Origin: Fredinandcohnia onubensis
GTDB taxonomy: Bacteria > Bacillota > Bacilli > Bacillales > Bacillaceae_L
Assembly (NCBI RefSeq): GCF_002734285.1
Contig: NZ_NSEA01000013.1
Location: forward strand, 1-37,396
DNA: 37,396 bases
Reading direction: 5' to 3'
Shown here: in pieces, positions 30,313 to 37,396 of the stretch
Position numbering within the stretch: the stretch's first letter is position 1
Layout: each line of letters starts with the position of its first letter
The notes under the pieces: model-generated
Told to the model about the DNA's origin: nothing
The model's database searches: none
The model's input: the letters and a program-made list of their open reading frames with translations, nothing else
Position numbers and translations under genes: made by a program

Positions 30313-33300
30313 TTAAACAACTAGATCTTGCGTTTCAAGAATTAATTTATAATTCCGAGGGATTACTTTAATAAACTGTGCCGCTTCTTTTTTCCATTGT
30401 TGAATTAAGCGATAAGCCAAAGGACTATTTGTGTATTCATAATGTTCTTTCAAGAGGCTGTAAACCATATTCTTTTCCTCAAGATCTTCTATGGATTCTA
30501 GTAGAACTAGTTCTGAATTATATTCTTGTTGGAAATGTTGATTAGCCGGTTCATATATATAAGCGATGCCTCCGGACATACCTGCAGCGAAATTTTTTCC
30601 AACTTCCCCTAGGATTAATGCCCTGCCTCCTGTCATGTATTCACAGCCATGTTCGCCGACTCCTTCTACAACAACAGTTGCACCACTATTTCGAACACAG
30701 AATCTTTCCCCTGCTTTTCCGCGAATAAATGCCTTCCCGCTTGTGGCTCCATAAAACGCCGCATTTCCTATAATCACATTCTCTTCGGCAACGAGTGGAG
30801 ATAAACTAGATGGGCGGACAATAATCTTACCCCCGGATAGACCTTTTCCAACATAGTCATTACTATCACCTTCTACTTCTAAGGTGAGTCCACTTGGGAT
30901 AAATGCCCCAAAGCTTTGACCAGCTGATCCTTTGAATAGATAGTGAAGCGTATCCTCAGGTAAGCCAACTGCTCCAAATTGCTTTGATATCTCACTTCCG
31001 GTCAATGTTCCCACAGATCGATCTGTGTTTGAAATTTGGAAAACATCCCTTGCAGTCTGGTGGTTAACCCACGCTTGGCTGCTGATTGGAAGTAGTTCTC
31101 GATAATCGAGTGTTTGTTCCAGTTGATGGTCTTGCTTTTTAGATGAAACTCTCTCACCTTCATGTCTGACTAAAAGTGGAGACAAATCAAGATTTTGCAG
31201 TTTCCACGCTTTAGGATTATCTATCTGGATTACGTCTGTGCATCCAATCATCTCATCCATCGTTCTGAAACCAAATTGAGCCATATATTCTCGAACTTCT
31301 TGCGCAATAAAGGTCATTAGATGAACAATATGTTCCGCTGTTCCCATCATTTTCTTTCGAAGTTCTGGGTTTTGAGTCGCAATTCCAACTGGACAAGTGT
31401 CCATGTGGCAAACTCTCATCATGATACAACCGAGTGAAACAAGTGGAAGAGTTGCAAAACCATATTCTTCTGCACCTAACAATGCTGCAATGACAACATC
31501 TCGGCCATTCATCAACTTTCCATCAGCTTCAAGCCTTACACTATTTCTAAGGCCGTTTAGCATGAGGGTTTGATGGGCTTCTGCTAATCCTAGCTCCCAC
31601 GGCAGACCAGCATGCTTAATACTCGTCTTTGCTGCCGCACCTGTTCCACCATCATAGCCACTCACTAAAATAACATCGGCTTTTGCTTTGGCAACGCCCG
31701 CAGCAATTGTTCCTACACCTGTACCTGAAACAAGCTTTACATTAATATCTGCACTTGGATTCGCATTCTTTAGATCATATATAAGCTGTTCTAAGTCCTC
31801 AATCGAATAGATATCATGGTGTGGAGGAGGTGAAATTAACTCGATACCAGGTGTCGATCCCCTTGTTTTTGCTACTGAGATGGTGACCTTATGGCCAGCA
31901 AGTTGACCTCCTTCACCCGGCTTTGCTCCTTGGGCCATTTTTATTTGGATTTCATCACTATTTACAAGGTAATGACTTGTCACTCCAAATCGTCCCGATG
32001 CCACTTGCTTCATTCTGCTTAATTTTGAATCCCCATTAGCGAGCGGTATAAAACGTTGTGGATCCTCTCCACCTTCACCAGAATTGCTTTTTCCTCCAAT
32101 TCGATTCATGGCTACAGCAATTGCTTCATGAGCCTCTTTACTAATGGATCCGTATGACATTGCTCCTGTTTTGAAGCGTTTTAAGATAGACTCAATTGGT
32201 TCAACTTCGTCAATTGAAATAGGCTTCCTGTTACTCTTTAACCGGAACATACCTCTGAGCGTAATGCTCTTTTCGGTATCTTCACCCATCATGTGACTGT
32301 ATTTTTTATAAACCTCATAGTTACCGGTACGACAGGCATGTTGTAAGGTGTGGATGGTCTCTGGTCGGTACAAATGTGACTCTCCGTTTACACGCCATTG
32401 CAGGTCATCACCTTCATCTAAAGTAGAATCTTCATTAAGCCACGCTTTTTTGTGACGACTAATGGTTTCTTTTGCAATATCTTCGAGTTGAAGACCGCCG
32501 ATTCGAGACGATGTGCGCGGAAAATACTGTTTGATTACCTCTTCACTAATCCCAACAGCCTCAAAAATTTGAGCACCGATATAACTCTGAACTGTCGAAA
32601 TCCCCATTTTTGACATGATCTTCAAGATTCCTTTTGTAACTGCCTTTTTAAAATTTGCGAATAATTTTTCGCCTGGTAGTTGCGAAAGCGATTTGTATAC
32701 TAGATATGGAAAGATGGCATTTGCGCCATATCCGAGAAGCACTGCAAAATGGTGAACTTCCCTAGGCTCTCCCGATGCTATAATGATGCTGACCTTGCTT
32801 CTAAGTCCTTGTCGTATCAAATGGTGGTGGAGAGCAGATACAGCTAGTAGGGAAGGAACTGCACATTGATTTTGATCGATTCCCTGATCGCTTAACACGA
32901 CTAGATTGCTTCCATTCCTTACTGCTTTTTCAGCAGTTGAGAGAATTTCTTGAAGACGGTCCTGAATTGCCATTCCTTGTACAGGTAAGAGAATCGACAT
33001 AGTCGATACTTTCCAGTCTTCGCTATCCAAACTTTGGATTGTTCTCATTTCTACTTCAGACAGGATTGGGGAGCTTAACCGTATTTTTTTGTAATCTTCA
33101 GTCTTCGGTTGCAATAAATTCCCCTCTGCTCCTAGTAAAACTTCCATTGATGTGACATATGCTTCGCGGATCGCATCAATTGGAGGATTGGTTACCTGGG
33201 CAAATCGCTGTTTGAAATAATTAAATAGTAATTGAGGTTTTGATGATAGAATGGCTAGCGGAGCATCGTATCCCATAGAACCAATCGGTTCATTTCCTTC

Positions 33301-34764
33301 TTGCGCCATTGGCTTAATGATTTTATCCCACTCTTCATAGGTGTAGCCGAACGCTTTTTGAATACGTAATAGTTCCTCTCTGCTTTCTGTTGCCTCTTTC
33401 TTCTTTGTTGTAGGTAGATTTTCAATTGGAGTAATGGTCTCAGCTACCCAATCTTCATATGGATTTTCGTTTATAAATTGTTGTTTTACCTCTTCATCCA
33501 GTAGAAGCTTCTTCTTCTCAAAATCTACTAAAAGCATTTGTCCTGGCTTTAGGCGATCCTTTAAAATAATTTTTTCTTCTGGAATGTCTACTACTCCCAC
33601 TTCCGAAGATAAACATAGGAAATCATCATCTGTAAGGATAAAACGTGCTGGCCTTAACCCATTTCTATCTAGGCAAGCTCCAATCTGTTTTCCATTTGTA
33701 AAACCCATTGCTGCTGGACCATCCCAGGCCTCCATGAGGCAACTATGAAACTGATAGAATGCCCTTTTCTTGTCAGATAGAAGTTTGTTATTCTGCCAAG
33801 GTTGTGGGATCATCAACATCATTGCTTTAGCGAGTGGCCATCCGGACATCACTAGATATTCTAGCGCGTTATCAAACATTGCAGTGTCACTGCCATCAAG
33901 GTCAATCACTGGGTGGAGAGCTTCACTATCTTCTAGTAGATCGGAACGAAGAACTGGTTCCCGTGCAAGCATCCAGTTTACATTCCCTGTTATCGTATTA
34001 ATCTCCCCATTATGCATTAATGTTCGGTTTGGCTGCGCTCTTCTCCAGCTAGGAAAGGTGTTAGTACTAAATCGGTTATGCACCATGGCCATCGCAGATT
34101 GGTAATCATCTCGCTTTAAATCTTTATAATAGCTTCTTAACTGGCTCGGTATGAGAAGACCTTTATATACGATGGTTCTTGATGAAAAACTAACAATATA
34201 GCAATCTTCCTGATTTACTTCTGTATCATTGAATTCTTTCTCTACTTTTCGACGTGCCATATATAACAATCGCTCAAATTGATCACTGTCTAGTTCCTTA
34301 TTGGCGGAAGTAACGAATAATTGATGGACAGATGGTTGTGACTGTTTAGCCGTGCTTCCCAACTCTTCATCATTCGTTGGTACATTTCTCCATCCAAAAA
34401 TCTCTAGACCCTCATTCTGCACGATTTCTTCTATTCTCAATTTATAATCCGTCACTTTGTCTAACTCTTGAGGTAAAAATAGCATCCCAACTCCGTATGC
34501 ACCCATGAATGGAAGTTGTTTTGCTTTTAACTTCCATTCATTTACAAATAAATCGTGTGGGAGCTCAGTTAGGATTCCAGAGCCGTCTCCTAATTTTTCA
34601 CTACCAGTCTGACCCCCACGATGATTTAATCGTTCAAGAGCTGTTAGTGCCTGACTTACTAAGGTGTGTGTTTTACTACCTTTAATATTTGCAAGCAAGG
34701 CGATACCACAAGCGTCATGTTCAAACTGAGGATCATATAAACCATGTCTTTTTAATCGATGCAT
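30313..34764 (-). CDS. gltB: Glutamate synthase large subunit
   Basis: A 1483-aa protein (called GltA in B. subtilis, 1520 aa) that moves the amide of glutamine to 2-oxoglutarate. The N-terminal glutaminase domain has Cys19 ([11 protein letters not shown]) as the nucleophile after a short pro-region; LNHRGGQTG follows. The central and FMN-binding domains hold [24 protein letters not shown] and [14 protein letters not shown]. The 3Fe-4S ligands are in [17 protein letters not shown]. The C-terminal beta-helix has glycine-rich repeats ([28 protein letters not shown]). ATG at 34764 has GGGG 8 nt before it; GTG at 34773 is inside that site. It heads the gltB-gltD-dapL-dapF operon. Confidence 0.96.
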   Translation of the reverse strand: MHRLKRHGLYDPQFEHDACGIALLANIKGSKTHTLVSQALTALERLNHRGGQTGSEKLGDGSGILTELPHDLFVNEWKLKAKQLPFMGAYGVGMLFLPQELDKVTDYKLRIEEIVQNEGLEIFGWRNVPTNDEELGSTAKQSQPSVHQLFVTSANKELDSDQFERLLYMARRKVEKEFNDTEVNQEDCYIVSFSSRTIVYKGLLIPSQLRSYYKDLKRDDYQSAMAMVHNRFSTNTFPSWRRAQPNRTLMHNGEINTITGNVNWMLAREPVLRSDLLEDSEALHPVIDLDGSDTAMFDNALEYLVMSGWPLAKAMMLMIPQPWQNNKLLSDKKRAFYQFHSCLMEAWDGPAAMGFTNGKQIGACLDRNGLRPARFILTDDDFLCLSSEVGVVDIPEEKIILKDRLKPGQMLLVDFEKKKLLLDEEVKQQFINENPYEDWVAETITPIENLPTTKKKEATESREELLRIQKAFGYTYEEWDKIIKPMAQEGNEPIGSMGYDAPLAILSSKPQLLFNYFKQRFAQVTNPPIDAIREAYVTSMEVLLGAEGNLLQPKTEDYKKIRLSSPILSEVEMRTIQSLDSEDWKVSTMSILLPVQGMAIQDRLQEILSTAEKAVRNGSNLVVLSDQGIDQNQCAVPSLLAVSALHHHLIRQGLRSKVSIIIASGEPREVHHFAVLLGYGANAIFPYLVYKSLSQLPGEKLFANFKKAVTKGILKIMSKMGISTVQSYIGAQIFEAVGISEEVIKQYFPRTSSRIGGLQLEDIAKETISRHKKAWLNEDSTLDEGDDLQWRVNGESHLYRPETIHTLQHACRTGNYEVYKKYSHMMGEDTEKSITLRGMFRLKSNRKPISIDEVEPIESILKRFKTGAMSYGSISKEAHEAIAVAMNRIGGKSNSGEGGEDPQRFIPLANGDSKLSRMKQVASGRFGVTSHYLVNSDEIQIKMAQGAKPGEGGQLAGHKVTISVAKTRGSTPGIELISPPPHHDIYSIEDLEQLIYDLKNANPSADINVKLVSGTGVGTIAAGVAKAKADVILVSGYDGGTGAAAKTSIKHAGLPWELGLAEAHQTLMLNGLRNSVRLEADGKLMNGRDVVIAALLGAEEYGFATLPLVSLGCIMMRVCHMDTCPVGIATQNPELRKKMMGTAEHIVHLMTFIAQEVREYMAQFGFRTMDEMIGCTDVIQIDNPKAWKLQNLDLSPLLVRHEGERVSSKKQDHQLEQTLDYRELLPISSQAWVNHQTARDVFQISNTDRSVGTLTGSEISKQFGAVGLPEDTLHYLFKGSAGQSFGAFIPSGLTLEVEGDSNDYVGKGLSGGKIIVRPSSLSPLVAEENVIIGNAAFYGATSGKAFIRGKAGERFCVRNSGATVVVEGVGEHGCEYMTGGRALILGEVGKNFAAGMSGGIAYIYEPANQHFQQEYNSELVLLESIEDLEEKNMVYSLLKEHYEYTNSPLAYRLIQQWKKEAAQFIKVIPRNYKLILETQDLVV

Positions 34765-34825
34765 TTGTATCACCCCTGTTCCTTATCTGTTTCGTTGTTA
34801 AGTTAATAGTAGCACCGTTATTTTC

Positions 34826-34872
34826 AAAGATATTTAAACTATTCGCTATAAAATTTACACTGAATGACACAA
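34826..34872 (-). promoter_or_regulatory. 47-bp element upstream of gltB, shared with asnB
   Basis: It aligns without gaps to 36883-36929 upstream of asnB, with 34 of 47 bases the same. The minus-strand core is GAATAGT, then one pyrimidine, then TAAATAT, preceded by AGTG-N-AAA-N-TTTA. It ends 62 bp before the gltB start. TTGTGT...TATAGC could be a weak promoter inside it. The binding protein is unknown; no clear GltC or TnrA box is visible. Confidence 0.6.
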
Positions 34873-34930
34873 CTTGTTTTACCTTCACGATAGGAAACTT
34901 TTCTACCTGTTAGCCTTTCGGAGCTCAAGT

Positions 34931-36781
34931 TTAATCAACAATGTTCACATTATAAGAATCAAGCCACACATTAATTTGCACTAAATGTGCGATGAGCTGA
35001 GGTCCTGTCATTAGTTGCCCAAACCAAGGAACTTTGAATGATGCACCATCTGAATCAATGATATCTCTTACCTTTTGTTTCGAAACTAATTCTAGAATAG
35101 GAGAGTTCTTCTTTTCGATTACGCTAGTAAGCATATTTTTTACGAGATTCAAATACTCTGGATTATGAGTTTTCGGATAAGGATTTTTCTTTCTATACAA
35201 AATGGAATTAGGTAATGTTCCCTCTAATGCTTTCCTTAAGATTCCTTTTTCCCTTCCTTCTAACATCTTCATCTCCCATGGGATATTCCACACATATTCA
35301 ATGAGTCGGTGGTCCGCAAATGGAACGCGTACTTCTAGACTAGCCGCCATGCTCATGCGATCCTTTCGTTCTAGCAGAGTAGACATAAACCAAATCATAT
35401 TCAAATAAAATATTTCCCTGCGTCGTCCCTCTTCTGGACTTTCTCCATCTAATCGTGGAACTTCCCGTAATGTTTCATGGTATCGTTCTTGTACATAGTC
35501 TTTTAGATTAAGTTTGTTTTGCCAATGAGGTAATAGAAGCTTATGTCTTTCTTCTTCAGACTTCATCCATGGAAAATGGTTATCTTGCAGTAACTCTTTC
35601 TTATAAAACCAAGGGTAACCACCGAAAATTTCATCCGCACATTCTCCAGATAAGGCAACCGTAAAGTCTTGTTTAATCTCCTCCGAAAACCAAAGGAGAG
35701 AAGAGTCAATATCCGCCATTCCCGGCAAGTCTCTTCCTTTTACTGCGTCTTCTAACGACTGAGCAAGTTGTTCCTGAGTAATAATTTTCGAATGATGATC
35801 GACACCTAAATATTGCGTCATCTTATCAATCCATGGTTTGTCTTCATCCACTTGAAATAAGCTTGATTTGAAAAACTCGCTATTCCGCTCATAATCAATC
35901 GAATACGTATGAAGCTTTCCTCTTCCCTGCTGGTTAAAGTAGTTCGAGGCAATCGCACTTATTGCACTAGAATCTAACCCACCTGATAAAAATGTACAAA
36001 CAGGAACATCTGCAACTAGTTGTCTTTCAACGGCATCTTTCACAAGAAATCGCACTTCTTCCACCGTATCATCTAATGAATCAGAATGTTTGCGGCTTTC
36101 GACGTTCCAATAACGTTTCATTTTTAGTCCATTCCGATCAAACATAAGGATATGTGCCGGCCTTAATTCTTGTATCCCTCTATAAATACCATGCCCTGGT
36201 GTACGGGATGGTCCTAATCCAAAGACTTCTTGAAGACCTTCGCGATCTACTTCCGCCTTCACATTTGGATGTGCCAAAATAGCTTTAAGTTCTGACCCAA
36301 ACAAAAGGGTGCTATCTGTATGTTTGAAAAATAACGGTTTGACCCCAAGTCGATCTCTTGCAATAAAAAGTTTTTCTTCCTGATGGTCCCAAATTGCAAA
36401 AGCAAAAATACCATTTAACCGCTCAACACATTCTTCTCGCCACTCAATATAAGAAGTAAGAAGTACTTCCGTATCGGAGTGGGATTGAAATGTATACCCA
36501 CGTCTTAGCAATTCCTTACGTAAATCCTCTGTATTATAAAGTTCTCCATTATAAACCATTGAAAAAGCATGCCCGCTTTTTGATCTCCTTGTCATTGGCT
36601 GTGTTCCTCCGGAAGGATCCACAACAATTAATCTTGTATGACCCAGTGCAGCATGATGATCACTTAAAACATTAGAAGCATCTGGACCACGCTTTGCTAA
36701 TGTCTGCGCCATCTTACCGACGATTTGTTCTTGGTGTTTCAAATCCTGTTGCCAATCAATCCATCCTGTAATTCCACACAT
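34931..36781 (-). CDS. asnB: Asparagine synthase, glutamine-hydrolysing
   Basis: A 616-aa class B enzyme making asparagine from aspartate, glutamine and ATP. ATG at 36781 gives MCGITGW, with Cys2 as the glutaminase nucleophile once Met is removed; earlier starts would block it. Glutaminase residues Arg50, Asn78-Gly-Glu80 and Asp103 are present. The synthetase domain has the PP-loop SGGLDSS (266-272) and SGECADEIFGGYPWF. RKDRMSMAASLEVRVPFAD is a conserved C-terminal block. It is monocistronic with its own upstream element, directly before gltB. B. subtilis has three such paralogues (AsnB, AsnH, AsnO); I cannot tell which is the orthologue. Confidence 0.94.
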   Translation of the reverse strand: MCGITGWIDWQQDLKHQEQIVGKMAQTLAKRGPDASNVLSDHHAALGHTRLIVVDPSGGTQPMTRRSKSGHAFSMVYNGELYNTEDLRKELLRRGYTFQSHSDTEVLLTSYIEWREECVERLNGIFAFAIWDHQEEKLFIARDRLGVKPLFFKHTDSTLLFGSELKAILAHPNVKAEVDREGLQEVFGLGPSRTPGHGIYRGIQELRPAHILMFDRNGLKMKRYWNVESRKHSDSLDDTVEEVRFLVKDAVERQLVADVPVCTFLSGGLDSSAISAIASNYFNQQGRGKLHTYSIDYERNSEFFKSSLFQVDEDKPWIDKMTQYLGVDHHSKIITQEQLAQSLEDAVKGRDLPGMADIDSSLLWFSEEIKQDFTVALSGECADEIFGGYPWFYKKELLQDNHFPWMKSEEERHKLLLPHWQNKLNLKDYVQERYHETLREVPRLDGESPEEGRRREIFYLNMIWFMSTLLERKDRMSMAASLEVRVPFADHRLIEYVWNIPWEMKMLEGREKGILRKALEGTLPNSILYRKKNPYPKTHNPEYLNLVKNMLTSVIEKKNSPILELVSKQKVRDIIDSDGASFKVPWFGQLMTGPQLIAHLVQINVWLDSYNVNIVD

Positions 36782-36882
36782 TGAGATCACTCTTTCTTAA
36801 GAAATTTTCTGGCTTCCTTCTATTCAGTAAAAGCCAAACATGTATATTGATCTGTCATTTTAATCGTATCATCCTCTTTCCT

Positions 36883-36929
36883 GAAAATATTTAGACTATT
36901 CTGTGTAAAGTTTGCACTTTTTTACATAA
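36883..36929 (-). promoter_or_regulatory. 47-bp element upstream of asnB, shared with gltB
   Basis: Partner of the gltB element (34826-34872). The best conserved parts read, on the minus strand, AGTGCAAACTTTACA and GAATAGTCTAAATAT. It ends 102 bp before the asnB start. The remaining upstream DNA to 36982 is AT-rich with no other feature I can see. Confidence 0.6.
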
Positions 36930-36982
36930 TTTTTCCTTTTTGAATAATTGCTCTGTTAAAGGGACAAATAGCACGATTAAAT

Positions 36983-37396
36983 GGTGCTCGCAGTCAGAAT
37001 AGGATCGGGATTCTGACTGAAAGCATGAAAACATGGGTCTCTGAGTCAGAATAAGGCTGGGATTGCGACTAGCTTTATGATCAAACGGTGCCCGCAGTCA
37101 GAATAGGTGGGGGATTCTGACTGCAAGCTTCAAAACATGGGTCTCTGAGTCAGAATAAGGCTGGGATTGCGACTAGCTTTGTGATCAAACGGTGCCCGCA
37201 GTCAAAATAGGTTCGAAATTCTGACTGCAAGCTTGAAAACATAGATCTCTGAGTCAGAATAAGGCTGGGATTGCGACTAGCTTTATGATCAAACGGTGCT
37301 CGCAGTCAGAATAGGTTCGGGATTCTGACTGAAAGCATGAAAACATGGGTCTCTGAGTCAGAATAAGGCTGGGATTGCGACTAGCTTTATGATCAA
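36983..37396. repeat. 104-bp tandem repeat array, running off the window
   Basis: Units start at 36983, 37087, 37191 and 37295, the last cut after 102 bp by the window edge. Each unit is two diverged halves whose AGTCAGAATA motifs are exactly 52 bp apart. The first half holds a 10-bp dyad (CAGTCAGAAT-N9-ATTCTGACTG), the second a weaker AGTCAGAAT/ATTGCGACT one. Unit 3 has one mismatch in its arm. No gene is visible in this region. Confidence 0.93.

Overview
The window reads as chromosomal DNA of a low-GC, Gram-positive Bacillaceae bacterium (Bacillus sensu lato). Evidence: AGGAGG-type ribosome sites with frequent TTG and GTG starts, near-identity to B. subtilis families such as YeeI and YwbE, a CtaG-type oxidase assembly factor, a YesM/YesN two-component pair, and U-tailed hairpin terminators after most transcription units. 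Genes are intact; I see no tRNA, rRNA, CRISPR array, insertion sequence or phage module. Most of it is core-like chromosome with repeat-rich intergenic gaps.

Layout. (1) 1-4.6 kb: a 3-methyladenine DNA glycosylase; an unusual gene (933-1979) joining a helix-turn-helix to a degenerate copy of the ATP synthase F1 beta core; convergent ctaG; and a nitrilase-GNAT operon. (2) 4.6-8.4 kb: a membrane-anchored polysaccharide deacetylase, ywbE with an unrecognised 158-aa gene, and an ECF sigma/anti-sigma pair with a good autoregulatory promoter. (3) 8.5-12.2 kb: pflB-pflA (anaerobic pyruvate cleavage) behind an Fnr/Rex-type palindrome, preceded by a 53-bp tandem repeat array. (4) 12.3-20.5 kb: a carbohydrate locus on the minus strand, in transcription order YesL-like protein, sensor kinase, AraC-type response regulator, solute-binding lipoprotein, two permeases and oligo-1,6-glucosidase. 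(5) 20.6-25.0 kb: a D-2-hydroxyacid dehydrogenase, a 50-aa CxxC/CxxC mini-protein with a small HTH protein, an M2/M3-like metallopeptidase, a DUF2500 protein and yeeI. (6) 25.1-36.8 kb: a nitrogen/amino-acid block with glnA, dapF, a DapL-type aminotransferase, gltD, gltB and asnB. (7) 36.98 kb to the window end: a 104-bp tandem array running off the edge.

How they work together. The kinase/regulator pair probably controls uptake of a short alpha-glucan, which the glucosidase (Val after the nucleophile, the alpha-1,6 signature) would cut. No ABC ATPase is encoded, so a shared MsmX-type ATPase is expected. GS, GOGAT and asparagine synthetase handle ammonia assimilation, and the DapL/DapF pair would use GOGAT glutamate to make meso-diaminopimelate. 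Upstream regions of gltB and asnB share a 47-bp ungapped element (34 of 47 identical). pflBA and ctaG both carry Fnr-type dyads at exactly the same distance from their -10 boxes, linking fermentation and oxidase assembly to oxygen or redox state.

Most worth following up: the HTH/F1-beta fusion, which has lost the Walker A lysine and the Walker B segment; two unrelated tandem arrays that share a 52-53-bp period and a dyad in each unit; and a dispersed palindrome family (GGGACAGGTCCC core) reused as terminators and possibly as -35 elements.
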